A DNA stretch of 64,000 nt from Alphaproteobacteria bacterium. GTDB lineage: Bacteria; Pseudomonadota; Alphaproteobacteria; Rhodobacterales; Rhodobacteraceae. Numbering within the stretch: the stretch's first letter is position 1; each line of letters begins with the position of its first letter. The stretch is taken from NCBI GenBank assembly GCA_030427405.1, contig JAUHXK010000006.1, forward strand, positions 1 to 64,000, given 5' to 3'. Both the position numbers and the translations under genes were made by a program. Positions 44,055 through 53,148 of this stretch are shown here, piece after piece. Below the pieces are notes generated by a model that was not told the origin of the DNA, searched no databases, and saw only the letters and a list, made by a program, of their open reading frames with translations.

Positions 44055-44816
44055 GTGAAAATTTCCGTGGTCACACCGGTTTTGAACCGCGTTGAAACGA
44101 TTGCCGCCGCATTGCAGTCGGTTTCCACGCAAGACTATGGAAATATTGAGCATATTATTCAAGACGGCGGGTCGAACGACGGAACGGTTGACTGCCTCAG
44201 GCATTGGCGCGGGCAGATCCCGCTGCACTGGCAGTCCTGCGCGGATCGCGGATTGTATGACGCAATCAACAAGGGAATGGCGCGCAGCACCGGCGAGGTG
44301 ATCGGCCTGATGCATTCCGATGATGTTCTTGCGGACAAGGCCGTGCTGTCTGATGTGGCGCAGGCGCTGTCCGGGTCCGGTTATGACGGGGTGTATGGCG
44401 ATCTGGACATGGTAACCGCAACGGGGCAGGTCCTGCGCCATTGGCGGGCGGGGACGTTTCACCGCGACCGTCTGCGCCGCGGGTGGGTGCCTCCGCATCC
44501 GACCCTGTTTCTGCGGCGTGATGTTCTTGAACGTTTTGGCGCCTACGATCCCGATTACCGCATTGCGGGCGATTACGATGCAATGCTGCGCTGGATCTGG
44601 ACCGGCCAGGTTCGGCTGGCATACCTGCCGCGGGTCCTGGTGAAAATGCGCGTGGGCGGCGCCAGCACGGGGTCGGTCTCTGGCCTGCTGATCAAGTCCA
44701 AAGAGGATTATCGCGCCTTACGTCGCAATGGTGTCGGTGGCGCGGCCACGCTGGCGGCCAAGAACCTGCGAAAACTGGGGCAATTTTCGGCGATCTTCCA
44801 GATGAGGCCGCATTGA
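44055..44816 (+). CDS. Glycosyltransferase family 2
   Basis: 253-aa cytoplasmic GT-A fold transferase starting at GTG 44055 (MKISVVTPVLN). The nucleotide-sugar region shows DGGSNDGT, and LMHSDDVL holds the metal-binding motif (DxD-like). A later PPHPTLFLRRDV segment fits the acceptor side. Its sugar is unknown. Part of the exopolysaccharide assembly operon. Confidence 0.9.
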   Translation: MKISVVTPVLNRVETIAAALQSVSTQDYGNIEHIIQDGGSNDGTVDCLRHWRGQIPLHWQSCADRGLYDAINKGMARSTGEVIGLMHSDDVLADKAVLSDVAQALSGSGYDGVYGDLDMVTATGQVLRHWRAGTFHRDRLRRGWVPPHPTLFLRRDVLERFGAYDPDYRIAGDYDAMLRWIWTGQVRLAYLPRVLVKMRVGGASTGSVSGLLIKSKEDYRALRRNGVGGAATLAAKNLRKLGQFSAIFQMRPH

Positions 44817-44969
44817 AAGCACGACCAAGAGCGAATTGGGCACGGCTTTTTGTTGACCCCGGCCCCGCGGGGATTGATATGACACGCGCAGGTCAGGAAT
44901 ATCCCCTTGACGGTATCGGGGGAAACGTATCCCTGATAGCACCGGGTATTGATTGCATTTGAGGGTTTC

Positions 44970-45983
44970 ATGAAACGGGTATTGGTTACGGGCACGGCAG
45001 GGTTCATCGGGTTCCATCTGGCAAAACTGTTATTGTCAGAGGGGTTCCAGGTGCATGGGTATGACGGGATGACGGACTATTACGATGTCTCCTTGAAACA
45101 GAGGCGCCATCAGATGCTGTTGCAGACGCCGGGTTTTTCGGCGACCGAGGACCTGTTGGAAAACCATGAGCGCCTGATGCAGGTCGCGGATGAGTTCAAG
45201 CCGGACGTAATCGTCCACCTGGCGGCACAAGCCGGCGTACGCTATAGCCTTGAACATCCGCGCAGCTACATAGATTCCAACGTCGTAGGTACGTTCAACG
45301 TCATGGAAGTGGCCCGCCAGCACGAGGTCGAGCACCTTTTGATGGCCTCGACATCCTCGGTCTATGGCGCGAATGAGGACATGCCCTTTACCGAGATGGA
45401 AAAGGCCGACACGCAGCTGACGATTTACGCGGCCACCAAGAAGGCGAACGAGGCGATGGGCCATTCCTATGCCCACCTGTGGAACCTTCCGACCACGATG
45501 TTCCGGTTCTTTACCGTGTACGGCACCTGGGGCCGCCCGGACCTGGCACTTTACAAGTTCGTTGACGCGATTCTGGATGGCCGTCCGATCGATATCTACA
45601 ATCACGGCGACATGTACCGAGATTTCACCAACGTGGACGATCTGGTGCGCGGGATCAGATTGTTGATCGATGTTCCCCCAGTTCGCCCGGACAGCGCCGA
45701 CGACATTTCCGAGGGCGACAGCCTGTCCCCGGTGGCCCCCTATCGCGTGGTCAATATCGGCAATGGCGACAAGGTCCGCCTGCTGGATTTCGTCGAAGCC
45801 ATCGAAGACGCAGTGGGTCAGAAGGCGATCCGCAATTACATGCCCATGCAGATGGGCGACGTTCCTGCAACATGGGCCAATACCGACCTGTTGCAAAGCC
45901 TGACGGGCTATCGCCCACAGACCGATTTCAAGGACGGGATCGCGCGCTTTGTCGAATGGTTCCGAGATTACCACGGCAAATAG
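44970..45983 (+). CDS. NAD-dependent nucleotide-sugar epimerase (UDP-glucuronate 4-epimerase-like)
   Basis: 337-aa short-chain dehydrogenase-type epimerase. The NAD-binding GTAGFIGFHLA is at the N-terminus and the catalytic triad fits Ser in STSSVYG and Tyr/Lys in YAATKKANE. The GTWGRPDLALYKF and MYRDFTNVDDLV segments are typical of UDP-glucuronate 4-epimerases, which make UDP-galacturonate. ATG 44970 has GAGGG 4-5 nt upstream. It supplies an acidic sugar for the polymer by inference. Confidence 0.92.
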   Translation: MKRVLVTGTAGFIGFHLAKLLLSEGFQVHGYDGMTDYYDVSLKQRRHQMLLQTPGFSATEDLLENHERLMQVADEFKPDVIVHLAAQAGVRYSLEHPRSYIDSNVVGTFNVMEVARQHEVEHLLMASTSSVYGANEDMPFTEMEKADTQLTIYAATKKANEAMGHSYAHLWNLPTTMFRFFTVYGTWGRPDLALYKFVDAILDGRPIDIYNHGDMYRDFTNVDDLVRGIRLLIDVPPVRPDSADDISEGDSLSPVAPYRVVNIGNGDKVRLLDFVEAIEDAVGQKAIRNYMPMQMGDVPATWANTDLLQSLTGYRPQTDFKDGIARFVEWFRDYHGK

Positions 45984-45996
45984 GCAAAATATCTGA

Positions 45997-47280
45997 ATGC
46001 TGGACCCGAACCCCAACGCGCGCCGCATCGCCGTCATCGGCCTTGGCTATGTCGGCCTGCCCCTGGCCGTTGCCTTTGGCCGGATTGGCCCGGTCGTGGG
46101 GTTCGATATCAACCCCTCTCGGATTGCGGCCCTGCAGCGGGGCATTGACGTCACGCACGAGGTCGAACCGGCCGAGCTTGCCGCGGCTAAAGGCCTTAGC
46201 TTTACCGCCGACCCGTCTGATCTTGCGGGGTGCGACACCTATATCGTGACGGTTCCGACGCCGATCACAAAAGGCAAGCAACCTGATCTTGCACCGCTGT
46301 TGGCCGCGTCCAGAACCGTTGGAGGCGTCCTCAAGCGCGGTGACCTGGTGGTTTATGAATCCACTGTCTATCCCGGCGCGACCGAGGACGATTGCGTGCC
46401 CGTTTTGGAACAGGTTTCAGGGTTGCGCTTCAACCAGGATTTCTTTGCCGGATACAGCCCGGAACGGATCAACCCCGGGGACAAGTCGCACCGGATTTCC
46501 GACATCTGCAAAGTGACGTCTGGCTCGACACCGCAAGTGGCGGACCTGGTGGATGCGCTTTATGCGCGTATTATCTCGGCGGGGACACACAAGGCTGAAA
46601 GCATTCGCGTCGCCGAAGCTGCCAAGGTCATCGAGAACACGCAGCGCGACCTGAACATCGCGCTGGTCAATGAGCTGGCGATGATTTTCGGACGCCTCGG
46701 GATCGATACCGAGGCGGTGCTGCGTGCAGCCGGAACCAAGTGGAACTTTCTGCCGTTCCGTCCCGGTCTGGTCGGCGGCCACTGTATCGGGGTGGACCCC
46801 TATTACCTGACCCACAAGGCCGAAGAGGTTGGGCACCATCCGCAGATCATTCTTGCCGGGCGCAGGCTGAATGACGGGATGGGGGGCTATGTCGTGTCGC
46901 AACTGGTCAAACGGATGACACGGGGCGGGATCGACGTCGGGGCCTCGCGCGTGCTGGTGCTGGGGCTGACGTTCAAGGAAAACTGCCCCGATCTGCGCAA
47001 CACCCGCGTGGTCAATATCGTGGACGAGCTGAACTCCTATGGGATTGCGGTCGATGTGCACGATCCGCACGCAGATAGGCAAGCAGCGCAGGACGAATAC
47101 GGGATCACCTTGCTGGCCGAGCCGGAACAGGCCGCCTATGACGGGATCGTCCTGGCCGTGGCGCATCAGCATTATCTGGACCTCGATCCTGTGGATATTC
47201 GCGCCTATGGCAAGGCCAACAGTGTCCTCTTTGATGTCAAATCATGCCTTCCCCGGAGTGTCAGCGATCTTAGGCTGTAA
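45997..47280 (+). CDS. tviB: Nucleotide-sugar dehydrogenase (TviB/WbpA type)
   Basis: 427-aa UDP-sugar 6-dehydrogenase that oxidises a hexose (usually UDP-N-acetylhexosamine in the TviB branch) to a uronic acid. The NAD motif is [10 protein letters not shown], the catalytic Cys is in [12 protein letters not shown], and VKSC and FKENCPD complete the C-terminal domain. Thirteen nucleotides separate it from the epimerase; both fit synthesis of an acidic sugar for the polymer. Confidence 0.93.
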   Translation: MLDPNPNARRIAVIGLGYVGLPLAVAFGRIGPVVGFDINPSRIAALQRGIDVTHEVEPAELAAAKGLSFTADPSDLAGCDTYIVTVPTPITKGKQPDLAPLLAASRTVGGVLKRGDLVVYESTVYPGATEDDCVPVLEQVSGLRFNQDFFAGYSPERINPGDKSHRISDICKVTSGSTPQVADLVDALYARIISAGTHKAESIRVAEAAKVIENTQRDLNIALVNELAMIFGRLGIDTEAVLRAAGTKWNFLPFRPGLVGGHCIGVDPYYLTHKAEEVGHHPQIILAGRRLNDGMGGYVVSQLVKRMTRGGIDVGASRVLVLGLTFKENCPDLRNTRVVNIVDELNSYGIAVDVHDPHADRQAAQDEYGITLLAEPEQAAYDGIVLAVAHQHYLDLDPVDIRAYGKANSVLFDVKSCLPRSVSDLRL

Positions 47281-47310
47281 CACCGTTCTGTCCGGGGCCG
47301 GAGCGTAAGG

Positions 47311-48558
47311 CTGACCGCTCGATCCGAGGCGTTCTGGGTTGCGTCCGGGCAGCTTGGCCTGCTGGTCGGCGCGCTTGTGCTGGTGCGTGTGCAGACGGGG
47401 ATTCTGACACCGGATGACTATGCGCAACTGGCCCTTGCGATGACCGTGTTCAGCTTTGGGCAGGTTGCGGTGTTCGGGGGCGTAAACCAGGCAATAACGC
47501 GACTGTATTCCCTGGCCTCGTCCCGCGGTGAACTGACGGCCTATCGTCAATGTCTGCGCAAACGATATGCCCACGCTTGTGGGGTCTGGGGTGCGGCGGT
47601 CTGCGCGCTGGCTGCGGCGTTGAGTGCGTCGGGACGGCCGGAATGGGCGGGCTTGCTGCTTGCGGTCCCGCCCTACTCGGTGCTGAACGGGCGTCTCAGC
47701 GCGTTGATGGCCCTTGGCAACGGCGCGCGTGCGCGGCGTCTTGTAACCGTGCACCAGGTTGCCGATGCAGTGCTGAAAATCGGGCTGGTCTGCCTGGTCG
47801 CACATCTGGCCGTCGTGTCCGTTGCGTTGTTGTTTGTGGCCTATGGGGTTGCAACCGCGTTGGTGCTGGCCTCGATGGCCTTTTGGCTGGACCCGGTGCA
47901 ACCCGCATCGAAATCGGCACGGGACAACGATGAGATAGACGCGGTTTTTGGCCGATTTTCCGGCCCGATATTCATTTGGTCTCCGTTTGTCTGGGGCGCA
48001 TTGGTGGCGGATCGCTGGGCGCTGCAGGCATTCGAGGGTGCCTATGTGGTCGGGCTGTACGCGGTTGCTGCACAGATGACCCTTGGCCCGGTTCGGATCG
48101 GCATGTCGGCAGTTCTGCGTTATCTCGCGCCGCGCCTGTTCGATGGGCTTCAGGCCGGGGACCGCGCGGCGGGCACATCCGTGGGGCAGGCAATGGCCCT
48201 TATCCTTTTGCTGACGGGGCTGGGGTGGGTCATGGCGTTCTTGTTCCATTCTGCGATATTCCAGATCCTGGTCGCGCCGGAATATGCCGCGGCATCAGTG
48301 TACCTGCCCTGGCTTGTGCTTGCCGCCGGGCTAAGTGCTGCGGTTGAACTGGTCACCCTGAAAGTTCTTGGGTCGATGGACACCGCGGCATTGGTCCGAC
48401 CACGCGTTGCAACCGCGTCATTGGGAATTCTGCTGGTCTTTTTGGGGGCCTGGCATTTTGGCGTTTCCGGGGTCATTGCGGCACAGATTGCCCATTCCGG
48501 CCTGTTCCTGGCCTGGACATGTATCCGCATCGCCAATCAGGGCAGTTGCCGGACATGA
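47311..48558 (+). CDS. Polysaccharide flippase Wzx (apparent CTG start)
   Basis: Multi-pass membrane protein (415 aa from CTG) of the polysaccharide export (MOP) group. In frame after the tviB stop at 47278-47280 there is no ATG/GTG/TTG before GTG 47377, and that start would cut off the first membrane helix (SGQLGLLVGALVLVRV). A CTG at 47311, with GGAG 7 nt upstream, restores the helix and a normal basic N-terminus, so a rare CTG start is favoured; a sequencing error is the alternative. It translocates lipid-linked repeat units across the inner membrane. Confidence 0.82.
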   Translation: MTARSEAFWVASGQLGLLVGALVLVRVQTGILTPDDYAQLALAMTVFSFGQVAVFGGVNQAITRLYSLASSRGELTAYRQCLRKRYAHACGVWGAAVCALAAALSASGRPEWAGLLLAVPPYSVLNGRLSALMALGNGARARRLVTVHQVADAVLKIGLVCLVAHLAVVSVALLFVAYGVATALVLASMAFWLDPVQPASKSARDNDEIDAVFGRFSGPIFIWSPFVWGALVADRWALQAFEGAYVVGLYAVAAQMTLGPVRIGMSAVLRYLAPRLFDGLQAGDRAAGTSVGQAMALILLLTGLGWVMAFLFHSAIFQILVAPEYAAASVYLPWLVLAAGLSAAVELVTLKVLGSMDTAALVRPRVATASLGILLVFLGAWHFGVSGVIAAQIAHSGLFLAWTCIRIANQGSCRT

Positions 48559-49793
48559 TAACCGGCGCAATCTACCAGCTGCCGCTGATTGCGCTTCTGG
48601 TCGTGGCAATCCTGCGCGATGGGCTGCGTCGCAGGATGGTTTCGGCGGCCATGCTGGGCACGGTTGCAATCTATGCGGCCTATGTTCTGGCAATCGACGT
48701 GACCGGGCAGATCGCACAGGTGCGCGTGTTCGACCGGGTGCCGCCGGAATTCATCGCCGCAAACGGGACAATCCTTGCCGTCTTTACCCTGAGTTTCCTG
48801 GTCGGAGGGGGGCTGATTCGAGCGCTGATCCCTGATCAAACCCCATCACCACGGACCGAGATCGGCGTGCTAGGCCCCCTGATTACCGGCGCGGTGCTTG
48901 TTCTGATCTCGGCCGATGGCTGGTGGCTGTTTGCACCCTATCCATTGAACAAGGGGGCCTGGCAGCTTGTTTCGCTGGGCGGTGCGGGTGCGGTGGCCAA
49001 CTTGCTGCTTTTGTTTGCGGTGAACCGCGCGCGCAGTTCCGGGCACCACGTCCGACTGGCCCGCACGGTTCTGTGGGCGGTCGCACTGCATTACGTTCTG
49101 GCAGGAGACCGCGGATCGCTGTTGTTCTTGGTATTGGGGGCGTTTGCCTTTGATCTGGCGACGACACCCCGCCGCGGCTGGCGTATGGCCATCCGGGCGC
49201 TATGTGTGGCTGCCATTGCCCTGATCGCGCTGGAACAGATTTCCTATTGGCGCTCGTGGGGCGTCCAGGCACCATCGTCCGAAGGGTCGTTCCTGGCCGA
49301 GATTGACCTGTTGCCGCAATCCGTGGCCCACATGTTTCATGCCATTTCGATCCGGCTGTCCGGGTATCAGACGGTTGCGGGCGGCGCGGTTGATCTGCTT
49401 GCCACGTTGTGGCTTCAGGTGATCCCGTCAGGGGTTCTTCGCGGGTTGGGCATGCAAACGTATAACGGGTCGTTGTTGCTGTCTGAATTCGTGGTGCACG
49501 GTGGCGGTTTCTTTGTCCCGGCCGAGCTGTATTTCGCGCATGGCTTTCCCTCCGTCGCCCTGATCGCGCTGTATTTTGGCGCCTTGGCCGCCTTTGCCGA
49601 CCGCTGTTCCGCCCGTCCCGGCGACACGTTCATGACAACGCTGGTCCTGCTGGTGGCCGCGTCCAGCTTTTATACCATGTTCTATGGCGTTCAGGCCGTC
49701 CATCGCATGCTGAGCCTACCTGTCCTGCTGGTCGTCCTGCGCGCCCTGTTGCAGGCCGTGCTGCGGCGCCATACGAGGTTTCGCGCGTGGTAA
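48555..49793 (+). CDS. Wzy-type polysaccharide polymerase
   Basis: 412-aa protein with about ten to twelve hydrophobic segments and a long extracytoplasmic loop region (SYWRSWGVQAPSSEGSFL, about residues 220-310) as in O-antigen/EPS polymerases. Sequence identity is low in this family, so assignment rests on topology and on its place between the flippase (4-nt overlap) and transferases. Polymerises repeat units in the periplasm. Confidence 0.78.
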   Translation: MITGAIYQLPLIALLVVAILRDGLRRRMVSAAMLGTVAIYAAYVLAIDVTGQIAQVRVFDRVPPEFIAANGTILAVFTLSFLVGGGLIRALIPDQTPSPRTEIGVLGPLITGAVLVLISADGWWLFAPYPLNKGAWQLVSLGGAGAVANLLLLFAVNRARSSGHHVRLARTVLWAVALHYVLAGDRGSLLFLVLGAFAFDLATTPRRGWRMAIRALCVAAIALIALEQISYWRSWGVQAPSSEGSFLAEIDLLPQSVAHMFHAISIRLSGYQTVAGGAVDLLATLWLQVIPSGVLRGLGMQTYNGSLLLSEFVVHGGGFFVPAELYFAHGFPSVALIALYFGALAAFADRCSARPGDTFMTTLVLLVAASSFYTMFYGVQAVHRMLSLPVLLVVLRALLQAVLRRHTRFRAW

Positions 49794-50536
49794 ACGCCCT
49801 GGTGCCCGTCAAGGACGCGCGCAAAGGGCGGATGCAATGGCTGGCGCGCGGAATGGCCAGCCATGCAACCCGGATCTATGCGGGCAGCGTGGGCCGCAAT
49901 GCAACCGTGGCAGTGTGCGGCTTTCCCCGATCGGGCACATCCTGGATCAGTGCCGTGCTGGCCGCCTATTATGATCTTCCTGTCCCGCGGCACTATGTGG
50001 TGCCGCAGTTCCGGCCCCATGTGATGCACGGGCATGACCTGCGTCTGGGCCGCTTGGGCCGGGTTTTCTACATGGTACGGTCGCCATTTGACCTGTACCC
50101 ATCGCTTTTCGTGAAACGGTTCGGTATTTCGGACCCGACAGGTTCGTCCAGAGACCAGTTCGCCGCGTTTCTCAGAGCCGAGCTTGCCGACCCGCACGAG
50201 GCACCATGCCCATGGCCCGATCACGTGGCCCGGGCCTGCCGCCAGTTTGGCCCGCCTCTTGTTTACACCCGCGATGTGCGCCGGATGTCGGATCAACTGA
50301 CCAGCCGCATTCAGCGCACCGATGGAAGCTGCGACCGCGAACGGGTGCTGCGGCTGGTCTCGGCCCGCCCCAAAGGGGCACGCGCACCCACGACGGTGAC
50401 ACCCCAACTGGCCCGCAAGTTCGACTGGTTCACGACAGACAGCCGCCGGCTTGTCGCGGCGCAACTGGAGCGATTGCAAGAGCTTTTGCCCACCGGCGGA
50501 ATGCCCAAAGACTGGGTTGAGGAGTTGAAACGGTGA
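49787..50536 (+). CDS. PAPS-dependent sulfotransferase
   Basis: 249-aa protein with the 5'-phosphosulfate-binding loop CGFPRSGTSW (residues 44-53) and the second PAPS motif region near FYMVRSPFDLYPS (about residues 94-106). These are the two signature sites of cytosolic/Golgi-type sulfotransferases, also found in bacteria. It likely sulfates a sugar or lipid precursor in this locus, giving a sulfated exopolysaccharide. Starts at GTG 49787, 7 nt overlap with the polymerase gene. Confidence 0.88.
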   Translation: MVNALVPVKDARKGRMQWLARGMASHATRIYAGSVGRNATVAVCGFPRSGTSWISAVLAAYYDLPVPRHYVVPQFRPHVMHGHDLRLGRLGRVFYMVRSPFDLYPSLFVKRFGISDPTGSSRDQFAAFLRAELADPHEAPCPWPDHVARACRQFGPPLVYTRDVRRMSDQLTSRIQRTDGSCDRERVLRLVSARPKGARAPTTVTPQLARKFDWFTTDSRRLVAAQLERLQELLPTGGMPKDWVEELKR

Positions 50537-51690
50537 AAGACCACACCAGTCCTGGCATCGCGTGCGCCGCAACGGCAGCCCCCCGTATCCTGCATGCCAT
50601 CCCTTCGATTGCCCTGCGCCACGGCGGCCCAAGCCAGAGCGTTGCCGGATTGCTGGGCGCGCAGAACCGGATCGCGCCGGGGCGGATCGCCCTGATCTGC
50701 GGCCAGGACCCCGCCGAGCCCGATCTGAACGTGTCGCGCCGATGGGTCGCGCGCTATCTCAGCCAGCGGTTCTGGTGCCCTGCCCCAAGCGCCTTACCCG
50801 TGATGCGCGGGGCCATCGGGGATGCCGACATTGTGCATGTGCATTCCTACTGGAACGGTTTTGCCGCCACCATGATCGCGCTTGCGCAGCGCGCAGGGAA
50901 ACCGGTGGTTCTGTCACCGCGCGGTTGTCTGCAACATGCGGCAATCGCGCAATCTTCTGCCCGGGCCAAGGCGGTTTTTGCCCGTCTCGGCGGGCATCGG
51001 CAGCTGGCCCGCCTGTCGGGCTGCCATTTTCAGACCGAGGCCGAAGCCCATGCCAGTCTGGGCGTCGGCGACCGGCCCCGTGTCATCGTGGACAACGGCG
51101 TTGCCCTGCCGCGACCGGAACCGTCGCACACGGCCCTGCGCGCGCGGGTGTTCGCGGACACGCCCGACGCGGTCAACCTGCTGTTTCTGGGGCGCATTGC
51201 CGCCATCAAGGGGATAGACCTGCAACTGCGCGCCTTGCAACACCTGCGCAACCGCGGCGTACCGGCCATCCTGCATCTGGTCGGGCCTGACGGCGGCGAC
51301 CTGAACCGGCTGCGCGCCCTGGCGGGCGACCTGGGCCTGGCGGACCGGTTGAAAGTTCACGGCCCCGTATATGGCGATGGCAAGTTCGACTGGATGCGCG
51401 CCGCCGACGCGGTTTTGCTGACCTCTGAGTTCGAAAATAACTCGAACGCCGCGCTCGAGGTGATGGCCGCGGGCGGTGTGCTGGTCGCGACCTCTGGTTG
51501 TATCGCCAACCGGGCGGTCGCTGCAGGTGCCGCGACCTGTGTCGCCCGCGATGCAGGGGCGCTGGTCGATGCGTTGGCACGCACCGGCACTGACGGGCAG
51601 CGATCTGCCGCCCGCGCCTATGTGCGCAACAACCACAACTGGTCTGACCGGGCCTCTCGCATGCTGGCCTTCTACGAGACCCTGCTGTGA
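50533..51690 (+). CDS. Glycosyltransferase family 4
   Basis: 385-aa GT-B fold transferase with N-terminal acceptor side (RHGGPSQSV) and C-terminal nucleotide-sugar domain: NLLFLGRIAAIKGIDLQ, HLVGPDGGD, then SEFENNSNAALEVMAAG with the glutamate typical for retaining GT4 enzymes. GTG start overlaps the sulfotransferase stop. Adds one sugar of the repeat unit; donor unknown. Confidence 0.92.
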   Translation: MKDHTSPGIACAATAAPRILHAIPSIALRHGGPSQSVAGLLGAQNRIAPGRIALICGQDPAEPDLNVSRRWVARYLSQRFWCPAPSALPVMRGAIGDADIVHVHSYWNGFAATMIALAQRAGKPVVLSPRGCLQHAAIAQSSARAKAVFARLGGHRQLARLSGCHFQTEAEAHASLGVGDRPRVIVDNGVALPRPEPSHTALRARVFADTPDAVNLLFLGRIAAIKGIDLQLRALQHLRNRGVPAILHLVGPDGGDLNRLRALAGDLGLADRLKVHGPVYGDGKFDWMRAADAVLLTSEFENNSNAALEVMAAGGVLVATSGCIANRAVAAGAATCVARDAGALVDALARTGTDGQRSAARAYVRNNHNWSDRASRMLAFYETLL

Positions 51691-52220
51691 TAGACGTCAC
51701 CGCCAATCGGGCCGTCCGCACCTATTCGCGGCGCATAATGGCAGCACGGGTGCTGTGGGGCTGTTTCCAGCCCCTGTTCCGATACAGTCCGCGCCCGTTC
51801 TGGGGGTGGCGCCGCTGGATTCTGAGATGTTTCGGGGCCAAGGTCGGGCCCGATGCCCATATCTATCCCTCGGCACGGATCACGATGCCTTGGAACCTGT
51901 CGCTGGGGGCGCAATCCGCGGTTGGGGACCGTGCGATACTTTATGCCCTGGGCAGAATAGACATCGGCCCGCGTGCGACCGTTTCGCAAGGCGCGCATCT
52001 GTGCGCGGGCACCCACGATCACCGCCGCGCCGACCGGCCTTTGCTGACACCCCCGATTGAAATAAGCGCCGATTGCTGGATCGCGGCCGAAGCCTTTGTC
52101 GGGCCCGGCGTACTGGTCGGTCCCGGCGCGATTGTCGGCGCCCGCGCTGTGGTCACAAAACCGGTCCCGGACGGCGTGATTGTGGCAGGCAACCCCGCGC
52201 GGACCATCGGCAGATGCTGA
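51687..52220 (+). CDS. Hexapeptide-repeat acetyltransferase (WcaF-like)
   Basis: 177-aa left-handed beta-helix acyltransferase. Several hexapeptide turns are visible (VGPDAHIYPSARI, IGPRATVSQGAHL, GPGVLVGPGAIVGARAVV) and it ends in NPARTIG, typical of colanic-acid-type O-acetyltransferases. Uses acetyl-CoA to decorate the sugar chain or a precursor. GTG start overlaps the previous stop. Confidence 0.9.
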   Translation: MIDVTANRAVRTYSRRIMAARVLWGCFQPLFRYSPRPFWGWRRWILRCFGAKVGPDAHIYPSARITMPWNLSLGAQSAVGDRAILYALGRIDIGPRATVSQGAHLCAGTHDHRRADRPLLTPPIEISADCWIAAEAFVGPGVLVGPGAIVGARAVVTKPVPDGVIVAGNPARTIGRC

Positions 52221-53113
52221 CGGTTGTTATCCTTGTTCGGGACGAGGCCCTGCATATCGAACGGGCCATAAACTCCGTTCAGCCTGTTGCTGACAGGATT
52301 GTCGTCGTAGATAGCGGGTCACAGGATGATACCTGTGCGCTGGCCCGCGCCCTTGGGGCCGAGGTGCTGGAGCAGCCATGGCGCAACTATGCCACGCAGT
52401 TCAACTGGGCGCTGGATCAGATCGGAGCCCAGACGGGCTGGGTTCTGCGGTTGGATGCCGACGAAATCGTCAGCCCCCGTCTGCGTGACGAAATCTGCGC
52501 GGATCTTCCAAACTTGTCGGATTCGGTAGATGGCGTCTTTGTTCCGCGCTACATGACCTTTCTTCGTGGCCCGGTGCGCCGGGGCGGGCTGTTCCCGGTG
52601 CATGTTCTGCGCCTGTTCAGGGCCGGTCAGGGGCGGTGCGAGCAGCGGTGGATGGACGAACATGTCGTCGTGACCGGTGGAACTGTTTCGTTTCAAGGGC
52701 ACATCCTTGATGACAACCTAAAACCTCTTGGCTGGTGGATCGACAAACACAATGGCTATGCCAGCCGCGAAGCGGTTGATCTATTGAACCTCGAATACAG
52801 GTTCATGCCGCATGAAACGATCGCGCGGGCACAGGGCGGGCAAGCCAGCCGCAAACGCTGGATCAAAGAGGCATTGTATGCCCGCATGCCGGCAGGGGCG
52901 CGGGCGGGGCTGTATTTCCTGTGGCGGTTTATCATCCGCCTGGGATTTCTGGACAGCCCCCAGGGGCGCAGTTTTCACCTGTTGCAAGGGTTCTGGTACC
53001 GATACCTGGTGGATATGAAACTGCGCGAGGTGCGCGCCCATATGCGAGATCGGTCAGTGGATGTTCAGACGGCAATCCGCGACGTGCTGGGGATCGACGT
53101 GGCCGAAATGTGA
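52214..53113 (+). CDS. Glycosyltransferase family 2 (WaaE/KdtX-like)
   Basis: 299-aa GT-A fold transferase. The start LTVVILVRDEALHIERAI, VVDSGSQDDT, the DxD-like LRLDADEIV and the HxxRLFRAG-like segment fit the WaaE-type GT2 group. It has hydrophobic segments near the C-terminus (LYFLWRFIIRLGFL) that could associate with the membrane. The last gene of the polysaccharide operon, directly followed by a strong terminator. Confidence 0.9.
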   Translation: MLTVVILVRDEALHIERAINSVQPVADRIVVVDSGSQDDTCALARALGAEVLEQPWRNYATQFNWALDQIGAQTGWVLRLDADEIVSPRLRDEICADLPNLSDSVDGVFVPRYMTFLRGPVRRGGLFPVHVLRLFRAGQGRCEQRWMDEHVVVTGGTVSFQGHILDDNLKPLGWWIDKHNGYASREAVDLLNLEYRFMPHETIARAQGGQASRKRWIKEALYARMPAGARAGLYFLWRFIIRLGFLDSPQGRSFHLLQGFWYRYLVDMKLREVRAHMRDRSVDVQTAIRDVLGIDVAEM

Positions 53114-53139
53114 AAACCGGCGCCAACTGCGCCGGTTTT
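53113..53139. terminator. Bidirectional intrinsic terminator
   Basis: A perfect 11-bp stem AAAACCGGCGC/GCGCCGGTTTT with a 5-nt loop, located between the convergent final gene of the polysaccharide operon and nqrF. T-runs on both strands support termination in both directions. Confidence 0.93.
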
Positions 53140-53148
53140 ACATTGGGA

